From Aquimarina sp. MMG016 (GTDB lineage: Bacteria > Bacteroidota > Bacteroidia > Flavobacteriales > Flavobacteriaceae), in NCBI RefSeq assembly GCF_018100805.1, contig NZ_JAGJEA010000005.1, positions 352,267-416,266 on the forward strand: a stretch of 64,000 bases of DNA. The letters are read 5' to 3'. The notes beneath the pieces were generated by a model. It made no database searches, had not been told where the DNA came from, and worked only from the letters and a program-made list of their open reading frames with translations. Both the position numbers and the translations under genes were made by a program. Positions 52,942-60,394 of the stretch are shown here, piece after piece. Position 1 is the first letter of the stretch, and every line of letters starts with the position of its first letter.

Positions 52942-53643
52942 ATGAGAAAGAGACTAGGTATCATATCATTATTTATCATATTGTTTGTAGGTTTTATTAT
53001 AATTTGGAACTATAGCTATCAAACGGGGTTAAAAGATGCATATATTCCAATAATAGAAAATGGAGATTCGAATGGGGTTTTTCTATCAGAAAATGGGGTG
53101 TTTAAAAACTCTGAACTGGCATTAGAGTATGCAAATATGCCTATTGATGAAACCCATCAAAGAACATTAGAAACGTACTATAATAACAGAGCGTACTATG
53201 GTGCACCACCATTTATACCTCATCCGGTAAAAGAAGAAAGAAGCATGGGTGGAAACACCTGTTTACAATGTCATCAAAGCGGCGGTTTTGTGGCAAAATT
53301 TGATGCTTATGCTCCCGTGACCCCACACCCGGAAATGATCAATTGCAGACAATGCCATGTCGCAGAGACTGCAGAAACATTATTTGCTCAAACTGCATTT
53401 ACTAAAGAGCAAGCTCCTAAAGTGGGGGTTAACAATGCACTTCCTGGTAGTCCTCCTATGATCCCTCATCCCATTCGGATGCGAGAGAATTGCCTGGCCT
53501 GTCATGCAGGACCGGCAGCTCCAAAAGAAATTAGAGTCACCCATCCGGAACGTATTAACTGTATGCAATGTCACGTACCAAATAATACCAATGGAATAGA
53601 TACTGCAACTTTTATCAGAGATAATAATAATTATGATGAATAG
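52942..53643 (+). CDS. Tetraheme cytochrome c built of two NapB-like modules
   Basis: 233 residues: N-terminal anchor helix (LGIISLFIILFVGFIIIWNY) and four CxxCH sites in two parallel modules. Module 1: PPFIPHPV, CLQCH (near 110), TPHPEMINCRQCHV. Module 2: PPMIPHPI, CLACH (near 188), THPERINCMQCHVP. Each has the order His-Pro, CxxCH, His, CxxCHV of NapB, which normally is a single di-heme module. The protein thus looks like a tandem NapB fusion that passes electrons to NapA. It starts 4 bp after napA and overlaps the next gene by 11 bp. Confidence 0.88.
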   Translation: MRKRLGIISLFIILFVGFIIIWNYSYQTGLKDAYIPIIENGDSNGVFLSENGVFKNSELALEYANMPIDETHQRTLETYYNNRAYYGAPPFIPHPVKEERSMGGNTCLQCHQSGGFVAKFDAYAPVTPHPEMINCRQCHVAETAETLFAQTAFTKEQAPKVGVNNALPGSPPMIPHPIRMRENCLACHAGPAAPKEIRVTHPERINCMQCHVPNNTNGIDTATFIRDNNNYDE

Positions 53644-54262
53644 ACATATACTACATACACTAGGCTGTATTTTTCTCTTCTTGTTTGCGCTTTCATCTTG
53701 TAAGCATGGTGAAGAAGAATATCATAGTATCACTGATAAAATAGAGGCCAAAAGTAAAAATTACCATGGTGTTACTATTTCTTCTGAACCCCTTATTGAA
53801 GGGATCAAAACTATAAAGATAACAGAAGGTGAACATACTTTTTTGATACCAGAACGTAAAAGTCAAATAAAACAATATGCTTGCACAGAATGTCACAGTA
53901 AGCCTTTACAAGAAATGCAAAGTAATGACGGGGCAAAAAAAGCACATTGGGATATCAAGTTGGCTCATGCAGATCTCAATACTATGAATTGTATCTCATG
54001 TCATGATGGTGATAATATGGACAACCTAAAAAGTTTAACCGGCAATACTATAAATTTTAATAGAAGTTATAAACTATGCAGTCAATGTCATACCAATCAA
54101 TTTGAAGATTGGAAAGGAGGCGCACATGGTAAAAAAGTTGCAGGATGGGCTCCGCCAAGAGCCTCTATGACCTGCGTAAATTGCCATAACCCGCATCAAC
54201 CTGCTTTTGAAAGTAGATGGCCTTCGGTTTTTAATACTCAAAAAGTAAAAGAGAGAGAATAA
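53633..54262 (+). CDS. Tetraheme cytochrome c lipoprotein
   Basis: 209 residues with a lipobox (LSSCKHG, Cys22) and four CxxCH sites: CTECH (~84), CISCH (~121), CSQCH (~151), CVNCH (~181). The pattern resembles NapC/NirT/NrfH-like or cytochrome c3-like tetrahemes, but it has no membrane helix beyond the signal, so it is a periplasm-facing lipoprotein. It probably carries electrons from the Fe-S/NrfD module to the NapB-like protein in the periplasm. Overlaps the preceding gene by 11 bp. Confidence 0.85.
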   Translation: MMNRHILHTLGCIFLFLFALSSCKHGEEEYHSITDKIEAKSKNYHGVTISSEPLIEGIKTIKITEGEHTFLIPERKSQIKQYACTECHSKPLQEMQSNDGAKKAHWDIKLAHADLNTMNCISCHDGDNMDNLKSLTGNTINFNRSYKLCSQCHTNQFEDWKGGAHGKKVAGWAPPRASMTCVNCHNPHQPAFESRWPSVFNTQKVKERE

Positions 54263-54372
54263 TACATGACCGTAATTATACAACATATCACCCTTGTCAC
54301 ACTAAATCAAGTCGAAATATATCTCGGCTATGCTCTATATAATAGAACATTCAACTTAATAAATCTTAATTT

Positions 54373-55491
54373 ATGAGTAGTAACAAAAAATGGTTTTCAT
54401 TGAACCTCAGTAATTCGAAAACAGCATCCACAAGCACTTGCGGTTGCGGCAAATCCTCTGGAGGATGTGGTTCTCATTCGGATCATCAAATGAGTGATCA
54501 TGATTTTGATACTGCCGTGGATGCTGCTATTGGAGATGAGCGAAAAAAAGACGGTTTTGACCAGGTGTTTGATGTACAAATGGATCGTCGCACTGCATTT
54601 AGGAAACTAACAGCTAGTTTACTTATCGGAGCAGGAGCTGTAAGTTCTTCTTGTAGTGTTGTAGCTGATGATGAAGCTAAGGAAAAAGCTCAAATCGATT
54701 GGGAAGAACAGTTCAAAGGAAACTATAAGTTAATGAATGATGATGAGAAGAAAGCTACTGTTGATCGATTGGTGCGTTCTTATCAAATTAGGAAAGGAAA
54801 GACGCTCAATATGTCTTCTAAAGATGCCGAGAAAGATGTATTATTTGGTTATGCATTCAACATTTCTAAATGCCAGGGATATATGGATTGCGTAAGTGCG
54901 TGTGTAGAAGAAAACAATCAGGACAGAAATTCTGAAATGCAATACATCCGCATACACGAAATGAAAGACGGAAAAGGCTTCAATTTTAATGAAGCTGATG
55001 ATAACTATTATCATGAAGTACCGGCTGAGGGACACTTTTATATGGGAACACAATGTTTTCATTGTGATAATCCACCTTGTGTAGATGTTTGTCCCGTACA
55101 AGCAACCTGGAGAGAAGATGATGGATTGGTAGTAATAGATTATGACTGGTGTGTGGGTTGCAGATATTGTATGGCTGCATGCCCTTATGACGGAAGACGT
55201 TTTAACTGGAGTACACCTAAGGTCCCTGAAGCAGAAATCAATAAAAATCAACATTATTTAGGCAACCGAATGCGTAAAAAAGGGGTGATGGAAAAGTGCA
55301 CCTTTTGTGTGCAACGATCCAGAGCTGGTAAAAATCCAGCCTGTGTAGAAGCCTGTCCCACGGGTGCCCGAATTTTTGGAAATTTATTAGATCCTGATAG
55401 TACGATTCGATGGGTGTTAGAAAACAAAAAAGTATTTAGACTAAAAGAAGATCTGGGTACCGAACCTAAGTTCTGGTACTTTATGGATTGA
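54373..55491 (+). CDS. NrfC/NapG-type 4Fe-4S ferredoxin with extended Tat-like N-terminus
   Basis: 372 residues. The C-terminal two thirds carry Cys groups for four [4Fe-4S] clusters (CQGYMDCVSAC ~167, CFHCDNPPCVDVCP ~229, CVGCRYCMAACP ~258, CTFCVQ...CVEACP ~304), as in NrfC, HybA or DmsB. Tat-like signal DRRTAFRKLTASLLIGAGAV lies at ~72, ending at a possible lipobox Cys (SSSC). About 70 residues precede it, including a Cys/Gly/His-rich stretch CGCGKSSGGCGSHSDH. With the next gene (NrfD) it would form a quinol dehydrogenase feeding the nap cytochromes, replacing NapGH or NapC. Confidence 0.88.
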   Translation: MSSNKKWFSLNLSNSKTASTSTCGCGKSSGGCGSHSDHQMSDHDFDTAVDAAIGDERKKDGFDQVFDVQMDRRTAFRKLTASLLIGAGAVSSSCSVVADDEAKEKAQIDWEEQFKGNYKLMNDDEKKATVDRLVRSYQIRKGKTLNMSSKDAEKDVLFGYAFNISKCQGYMDCVSACVEENNQDRNSEMQYIRIHEMKDGKGFNFNEADDNYYHEVPAEGHFYMGTQCFHCDNPPCVDVCPVQATWREDDGLVVIDYDWCVGCRYCMAACPYDGRRFNWSTPKVPEAEINKNQHYLGNRMRKKGVMEKCTFCVQRSRAGKNPACVEACPTGARIFGNLLDPDSTIRWVLENKKVFRLKEDLGTEPKFWYFMD

Positions 55492-55545
55492 TTAATAATG
55501 AATCGACCCAAGGGATGTTATACATAGTTTATCTAGATAATCCAT

Positions 55546-55695
55546 CGTCTGGTTGAGTGATTTTTCGAAATGTTAATGTAGAAAAATTGTATCGAAACCT
55601 ATTTAAGGTTCATCTATAACATAAGGAATTAAGAAAACATCTCGATACAATTTTATCTATAGCTATCGCTAATGATAAAATCACTCGATGAGACG
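55546..55695. repeat. 150-bp nested inverted repeat inside the nap operon
   Basis: Outer arms 55546-55564 and 55677-55695 share CGTCT and GAGTGATTTT in inverted order (15 of 19 pairs). Inner arms AAAATTGTATCGA (55583-55595) and TCGATACAATTTT (55642-55654) are perfect. No ORF lies inside. It looks like a small palindromic intergenic or MITE-like repeat inserted between the Fe-S and NrfD genes. Confidence 0.75.
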
Positions 55696-55747
55696 GAATC
55701 AGAGTTACGGTTCCTAAAAAAGTGAATAAAGCACAAAATAAATAACA

Positions 55748-56965
55748 ATGAGAAGACTCAAAGTTTTTAAAAGTTTAGTTAGAGATAGTCTGGATACGAC
55801 TACTCAAGGATCAAAAAAATACCATATTTGGATGGCATTTTTGACCTTTGTCATGCTGGTTGGTATGTATTGTTATTCGGTGCAGTTAGAATTTGGACTG
55901 AGTGCTACCGGAATGACAGATAGAGTGAGTTGGGGACTATATATTTCTAATTTTACATTTTTGGTTGGGGTTGCAGCAGCAGCGGTAATGTTGGTGATGC
56001 CAACCTATGTGTTAAAAGATATTGATTTTAAACAAGCTGTGCTTATTGGAGAAGGGTTAGCTGTAGCTGCGTTGATTATGTGTCTGGCGTTTGTGGTTGC
56101 GGATATGGGTGGACCATCGGTTTTATGGCATATGCTACCGGGAATTGGAGTGTTTAATTTTCCAGCTTCGATGTTAACCTGGGATGTGATTGTGCTAAAT
56201 GGATATTTGTTTTTAAATATTAGTATCCCTTTTTATATTCTTTTCAGACGTTATCAGGGTAAAGTCCCTAATCCCAAAATTTATGTTCCCGGAGCAATTC
56301 TATCGGTATTCTGGGCAGTGGCAATTCATTTGGTAACTGCTTTCTTATATCAAGGATTACAGGCAAGGCCATTTTGGAATAACGCTTTGTTAGGGCCTCG
56401 GTTTTTAGCTTCCGCATTTGCTGCCGGACCGGCTTTGATTATTTTGGTATTGGCAATTATCCGAAACTTTACAGAATTTAGGATTGAAGATAAAACCATT
56501 AAAAAGATCGGAATGATTGTTGCCGTAGCAGCACAAATCAATTTGATTATGCTAGTCTCTGAATTATTTAAGGAATTTTATGCACCTACCCATCATAGTG
56601 AGAGTGCGTATTATTTATTCTTTGGATTACACGGAAAAACAGCGTTGTTACCTTGGATATGGACGGCAATTCCGCTAAATGTACTAGCGACAGTGTTGCT
56701 TACGTTTGGTAAACTGCGGAACAATTTGAAGGTATTGTATTTCTGTTGTTTTATACTTTTTGTAGCGATTTGGATAGAAAAAGGATTTGGGCTTATCGTT
56801 CCTGGTTTCATCCCTGGACCTTATGGCAAAATTGCGGAATATACACCAACGGGCATTGAGATGGGGGTGACTTTGGGTATATGGGCTTTAGGAGCTTTTA
56901 TATTTACAATTTTGGCAAAAACTGCCATTAAGATTGAGACCGGTAAACTGAAATACAGAAGTTAA
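55748..56965 (+). CDS. nrfD: NrfD-type membrane quinol dehydrogenase subunit
   Basis: A 405-residue polytopic protein (8-10 helices) of the NrfD/PsrC family: HIWMAFLTFVMLVGMYCYSV, WGLYISNFTFLVGVAAAAVM, WDVIVLNGYLFLNISIPFYI, KGFGLIVPGFIPGPYGKIAEY. NrfD proteins oxidise menaquinol and pass electrons to a partner Fe-S subunit, here the upstream gene. It closes the nitrate-reductase locus; 257 bp with an inverted repeat separate it from the Fe-S gene. The two likely act as one complex at the inner membrane. Confidence 0.9.
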   Translation: MRRLKVFKSLVRDSLDTTTQGSKKYHIWMAFLTFVMLVGMYCYSVQLEFGLSATGMTDRVSWGLYISNFTFLVGVAAAAVMLVMPTYVLKDIDFKQAVLIGEGLAVAALIMCLAFVVADMGGPSVLWHMLPGIGVFNFPASMLTWDVIVLNGYLFLNISIPFYILFRRYQGKVPNPKIYVPGAILSVFWAVAIHLVTAFLYQGLQARPFWNNALLGPRFLASAFAAGPALIILVLAIIRNFTEFRIEDKTIKKIGMIVAVAAQINLIMLVSELFKEFYAPTHHSESAYYLFFGLHGKTALLPWIWTAIPLNVLATVLLTFGKLRNNLKVLYFCCFILFVAIWIEKGFGLIVPGFIPGPYGKIAEYTPTGIEMGVTLGIWALGAFIFTILAKTAIKIETGKLKYRS

Positions 56966-57029
56966 AGTACCGTGACCTGCTTATCAACAATAAATGAGGA
57001 TGAATACAGTGATCCATCCTCTTTGATCA

Positions 57030-57164
57030 TTAATTGGCTAAGCGCATATTTTCTATCATTTGTCCCTCCTCATTGCGAAAGCCGTTCACTGTCAGATTTG
57101 AAAAAAAATTTTGTCGCTGAGAAGAGCCTTTTAACCGTTTTCTGATATTTTGAAAAGTCCTCAT
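57030..57164 (-). CDS. Short ORF C (44 aa), shares its leader with ORFs A and B
   Basis: The start region MRTFQNIRKRLKG follows the same upstream sequence (GGGATCAAAAAAA...ATTATTATGAG) that precedes ORF B, but the body differs from A and B and is basic and Asn-rich. Not previously recognised. A coding role rests on the repeated 5' context only. Third of three consecutive short minus-strand ORFs. Confidence 0.35.
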   Translation of the reverse strand: MRTFQNIRKRLKGSSQRQNFFSNLTVNGFRNEEGQMIENMRLAN

Positions 57165-57225
57165 AATAATTAGTTTTTTTGATCCCGAATGATCGGGATA
57201 GGTTGATGATGATTTGTCCTTAGTA

Positions 57226-57312
57226 TTATCTGTATCTTCTTTTAGAATTCCAGATATAACTATTTGTCTCTTTTACTTTGTTTGTAATTTGATTGTTGTC
57301 TAAAGTTCTCAT
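57226..57312 (-). CDS. Short ORF B (28 aa), tandem copy of ORF A
   Basis: Encodes MRTLDNNQITNKVKETNS then YIWNSKRRYR. It differs from ORF A at four bases: two synonymous (Thr, Ile) and two conservative replacements (Ser/Gly and Tyr/Phe). The 60-64 bp spacers around them are far more diverged, so the reading frame seems to be under selection. No signal peptide; basic C-terminus. It could be a small regulatory or signalling peptide, a leader or a toxin. Function unknown. Confidence 0.45.
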   Translation of the reverse strand: MRTLDNNQITNKVKETNSYIWNSKRRYR

Positions 57313-57376
57313 AATGATTAATTTTTTTGATCCCGAATAGTAAGGATCTGTTGATGATAAAAATTTTTCTTTGGTA

Positions 57377-57463
57377 CTATCTGAATCTTCTTTTAGAATT
57401 CCAGATATAACCATTCGTCTCTTTTACTTTGTTTGTGATTTGATTGTTGTCTAAAGTTCTCAT
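57377..57463 (-). CDS. Short ORF A (28 aa), first of the tandem peptide ORFs
   Basis: Encodes MRTLDNNQITNKVKETNG then YIWNSKRRFR. It is the promoter-proximal copy. Upstream on the minus strand TAATATTG (57515-57508) resembles a -7 element, and a 16-bp palindrome TACTCATTACTGAGTA lies at 57545-57560. See ORF B for the substitution pattern. No protein family recognised. Confidence 0.45.
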   Translation of the reverse strand: MRTLDNNQITNKVKETNGYIWNSKRRFR

Positions 57464-57799
57464 AATTGTTATATCATTTTACTATGTTACTTGTCAAGAC
57501 CGTGCCACAATATTAAATATTTGAAAAACAGATTGTTATACATTTACTCATTACTGAGTAGTGTTCGGTTTTGATACAACATGTGTATGATTTCGTAACA
57601 CTTTTTTCATTTTTAGTATTCTTTAAAATTTTCTTACCCGGTATACGTAAACAATTAAACCGTGTATTATGCCAAAGTGTAAGAAAACTACTATTTTAAC
57701 GTATGGCGCATATGTTTTTAATCATAAATATTTTATAATCAATACATTTCAATTAAACGACAATTATGTCAAAACGGTAACCTTACTTGTTTTTAACTC

Positions 57800-58276
57800 T
57801 TTAATGAAGGTTTTGGAAGGGGTAACAACTATGTCATCACATACCTCATAAGTATGTCTGAGAGGGCAAACAACTATGTTGCTAAGGGTAAAGAGGTGTC
57901 TCGCTAATTGTTACTACTCATCTCCGAGAGGGGTTAGCACTATCTTAGAGAGGCCTATGTCAGGTTGTTGACATACAATACGCCCCTTGTTGTCATACCA
58001 AACTGGCATCTTGATGAGGGGGCACAAGTCCTCGTGAACATAGTTACCAGGTATCTCTGAGATAGCTCCTACCCATTAACGAAATACATCAAAGGTATTA
58101 GAAAGATACTTATGGGTTATTAGCGACATAGTACTAAGATATACCATAACATACCTCCTGTCTATTAGCAAAATACCTGATAGGTACTAGCCAAATGGTT
58201 ACTTCTTATTATCGACATAGGTGTTAACCTGAATTACTTGGCATTAAAGGGATACCTATAGCGATTTGATAACATA
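57800..58276. repeat. Degenerate direct repeats, ~45-bp period with ~22-bp sub-period
   Basis: A non-coding block. Related 14-mers CCATTAACGAAATA (58073), TTATTAGCGACATA (58117), CTATTAGCAAAATA (58162) and TTATTATCGACATA (58206) recur every 44-45 bp, and AACAACTATGT recurs at 57824 and 57869. In between lie half-period copies such as GTACTAGCCAAATGG (58184). A 22-bp step equals about two helical turns. The block abuts the GNAT gene. No known element recognised. Confidence 0.6.
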
Positions 58277-58795
58277 TTAGCCCTGGGTAATCTCTAGCTC
58301 AAAAAGACAGCAATCCGGTTCGCGTTGATAATGTTCTGGTAGGTTATCTGTCTCTGTAAGTCTATGTATGCCCAGAAACCTAAATCCTGCAGAGGTATAA
58401 TGTGCAATCAACTTTGTATTATTTCCCAACGTATCTAAGCGAATAAAGTGTTTCCCATTTTGTATGGCGTAGTTCTTTGCCCACTCCACAATGGTGTTGA
58501 TATATCTATTCCCTCTTAAATCAGGATTGGTACAAATTCTATGAATATAAATAGCATCTTGCTTATCCCTATCCCCCCAAATTTCCTTATCTTCAAAGGC
58601 AACTGCCCAATTACAAGCAATAACATCATCAACTATTATCTTCCATTGTCTTTGTGCTGCTATTTCCTTTTCTACAAGAGACTTTTCAAACACTGGCCAT
58701 ACAACCATGTTTTTCAGAATTTGTAGTCTCCTTGCCTCTTCGTATAAGGCTAAGATGTCATCAGTATCATCAATGCTACAATTTAGGATATTCAT
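58277..58795 (-). CDS. GNAT-family N-acetyltransferase
   Basis: 172 residues, one GNAT domain. The acetyl-CoA binding region is visible at YIHRICTNPDLRGNRYINTIVEWAKNYA (~92-118, with an R-G-N-R-Y loop in place of the usual R/Q-x-x-G-x-G/A), followed by the LDTLGNN segment and YTSAGFRFLG near 132. Substrate unknown; the sequence resembles acetyltransferases that act on small molecules or antibiotics. No attC-like site separates it from the next gene, so it may lie outside the cassette array. Confidence 0.85.
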   Translation of the reverse strand: MNILNCSIDDTDDILALYEEARRLQILKNMVVWPVFEKSLVEKEIAAQRQWKIIVDDVIACNWAVAFEDKEIWGDRDKQDAIYIHRICTNPDLRGNRYINTIVEWAKNYAIQNGKHFIRLDTLGNNTKLIAHYTSAGFRFLGIHRLTETDNLPEHYQREPDCCLFELEITQG

Positions 58796-58873
58796 AAGAT
58801 GTATATTTATAGATCCAAAGGTCTGTTCTTTTTAAAAACTATAAAACCCAAAACTTGCTAAGATGAAATTAAT

Positions 58874-59236
58874 TTATTTAGCCTCTGTAAGTTTTCTATC
58901 TTCTTGTATCTCACCTATATGATAATACGCTACAATTTCTTGAATGAGATTATCTTTGATATAATACCATTCGCTTACATCTAACCTAAAATCATCACCC
59001 TGGATAGCTGTATACCGCACGCAGGCTTTATGCTCTTCATAAAGTGCATCATGAATCTCGAAATCATAACCCAGGAATTTGTCTTTATTAGCTTCTACCA
59101 GATCTAGATATGCCTTTTTACCATTTATGGTTCCAAATGGACTAGTATGGGTAAATGTATTGCTAACCGGTAGTTGAAGGTAGCCACCTGTTTTCCAGAC
59201 AGCAAACCATTGTTGTACTAATGTTTTTGTTTCCAT
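58874..59236 (-). CDS. SnoaL/NTF2-like small protein
   Basis: 120 residues, one alpha+beta cone-fold domain: LVQQWFAVWKTGGY helix, FTHTSPFGTINGKKAYLDLVE (typical of SnoaL-like polyketide-cyclase relatives), KACVRYTAIQGDDFRLDVSEWYYIKDNLIQEIVAYYH. Proteins of this fold bind or isomerise small hydrophobic molecules; no catalytic set is certain here. It is 78 bp from the GNAT gene and 42 bp from the DUF2834-like gene, all on the same strand. Confidence 0.78.
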   Translation of the reverse strand: METKTLVQQWFAVWKTGGYLQLPVSNTFTHTSPFGTINGKKAYLDLVEANKDKFLGYDFEIHDALYEEHKACVRYTAIQGDDFRLDVSEWYYIKDNLIQEIVAYYHIGEIQEDRKLTEAK

Positions 59237-59278
59237 CCCTTAATTTAATGGAAATATTTCAGCTAAGCAAAACACATT

Positions 59279-59620
59279 TTAGGAGGTTTTTTGAGCATTC
59301 AACTGATCCATTTTATGCTGTCTCATATACAAATACATCGGAAACGTAAATGCAATCGCTACCAGAAAAGTCAAAGGGATTAATATCCACCAATATCTTA
59401 TCTTTAGCCTAATGGCATCAGGGATATACCACACAAAAAATACAGCGACCACAACCAGTAAATCAGCACCGTAAGATTGTGCGGGAAAAGTAGTTTTGGT
59501 CTGTGCAATATAGTTTAGAATAGAGGTATTTTCTTCTGTGATATAAAACTGAATATTAAAATACCAGGTATAGCACACCCCTATTATCGCGAGCACTAAA
59601 AAAATATATTTACGTTTCAT
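59279..59620 (-). CDS. DUF2834-like small membrane protein
   Basis: 113 residues with three hydrophobic helices (IFLVLAIIGVCYTWYFNIQF, ADLLVVVAVFFVWYIPDAI, WWILIPLTFLVAIAFTFPMYLY) and the closing FPMYLYMRQHKMDQLN. The spacing and the late 'FP-x-YLY' motif match DUF2834. Function unknown. It is the last gene before the first attC-like site in the reading direction of the array. Confidence 0.75.
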   Translation of the reverse strand: MKRKYIFLVLAIIGVCYTWYFNIQFYITEENTSILNYIAQTKTTFPAQSYGADLLVVVAVFFVWYIPDAIRLKIRYWWILIPLTFLVAIAFTFPMYLYMRQHKMDQLNAQKTS

Positions 59621-59630
59621 TTTTAATGGT

Positions 59631-59773
59631 TCTAGAGAACGTTGTTTTGGTTTTTTAAGATAAGGATAAATTTAATAGTCGTAGTATATTGATAGCCAAA
59701 ATTGATCTAGAAGGGTTTATATAATAACGACTAATGTAAAATGTATTTCAAAACTGGCTACAACGTGTTAGAG
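59631..59773 (-). repeat. Long attC-like site (weak)
   Basis: On the minus strand it starts CTCTAAC (59773-59767, six of seven to RYYYAAC) and ends near AACGTTCTCT (59641-59635), with inverted AGTCGT/ACGACT arms in the middle. At ~143 bp it would be at the long end for attC. The right end lacks GTTRRRY, so this is the least certain site of the array. Confidence 0.35.
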
Positions 59774-60312
59774 GTTCGTTTTAATTCTGACCATTCAGAT
59801 TTTCTAATATTGTACCAATTATGAGTTACACCTTCAAAATCAAATGTTTCAATAAATTTTAGACCGATTTTCTTTAGGATTTTATTTGAAGCTAAATGAT
59901 TCACATCTGCAGCTGCACCAATTTCTTTTAAATCAAGTTTCTCAAATCCATATTTAAGGGATTCAATTGCCGTTTCGGTAGCAATTCCGTTTCCCCAATA
60001 TTTTTTTCTGAGCCTGTAACCTAAGTCATAGTAACTGAAATCTTTTCTTAGCACTTGCTCATATTTTAATCCTGCCCAGCCAATGAAATCTTCTGTTTTT
60101 TTATCTATAATAGCCCAACGTCCAATTCCATTCTCAACATATTGATTTCTTATAAAATCAATCACTTGTTTAGCTTCTTCCATTGTTTTTATAGGTTTTT
60201 TTCCTAAATACTCGTGAACATCAGGGTCCGAATCTAGCTCAAAAATTCCCTTTGTGTCATATTTTTCTAGATCTCTTATAATTAATCGTTCTGTTTCTAT
60301 ATGTATCTTCAT
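59758..60312 (-). CDS. RimJ/RimL-type GNAT acetyltransferase (cassette-like)
   Basis: 184 residues. Features of the RimJ/RimL branch: ETERLIIRDLEKYDTKGI at the start, YDLGYRLRKKYWGNGIATETA (acetyl-CoA loop R-x-x-Y-W-G-N-G, near 97) and ADVNHLASNKILKKIGLKFI (near 140). It probably acetylates a small molecule or protein N-terminus. Stand-alone gene bounded on both sides by attC-like sites (59631-59773 and 60336-60386), as expected for an integron cassette. Confidence 0.88.
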   Translation of the reverse strand: MKIHIETERLIIRDLEKYDTKGIFELDSDPDVHEYLGKKPIKTMEEAKQVIDFIRNQYVENGIGRWAIIDKKTEDFIGWAGLKYEQVLRKDFSYYDLGYRLRKKYWGNGIATETAIESLKYGFEKLDLKEIGAAADVNHLASNKILKKIGLKFIETFDFEGVTHNWYNIRKSEWSELKRTSNTL

Positions 60313-60335
60313 TTATTGTATTCAGTGATAATGAT

Positions 60336-60386
60336 CATTACATCTCTTGTATGGTGCGTTTTAATGTTTTTTACATAATGTTGTAG
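60336..60386 (-). repeat. attC-like site between 60395 gene and GNAT gene
   Basis: On the minus strand it begins CTACAAC (60386-60380) and ends AACGCACCATACAAGAGATGTAA; the second half is nearly the same as in the site at 61652 (AACGCACCATGCAAGAGACG). Ends deviate from the strict RYYYAAC/GTTRRRY consensus. Confidence 0.5.
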
Positions 60387-60394
60387 TGCATTCT

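Larger units (their letters stand above)
57157..57470 (-). repeat. Two-copy ~148-bp tandem repeat with a third partial copy
   Basis: Landmarks GATCCCGAAT (57181 and 57329) and TCATAAT (57161, 57309, 57460) recur at 148 and 151 bp. Each unit holds one short ORF plus its leader. An imperfect palindrome ATCCCGA-ATGA-TCGGGAT (57182-57199) is present in one spacer and degraded in the other. Confidence 0.8.

Noticed and set aside
55546..55695. Insertion sequence remnant with transposase
   Set aside because: Only 150 bp, no coding capacity; a palindromic intergenic repeat fits better.
57669..57851. 60-codon plus-strand ORF entering the degenerate repeat block
   Set aside because: Its end lies in the repeat block, composition is atypical and no motif or leader is visible.
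57800..58276. CRISPR array
   Set aside because: Units are degenerate and continuous, without constant repeats separated by unique spacers, and no cas genes are near.
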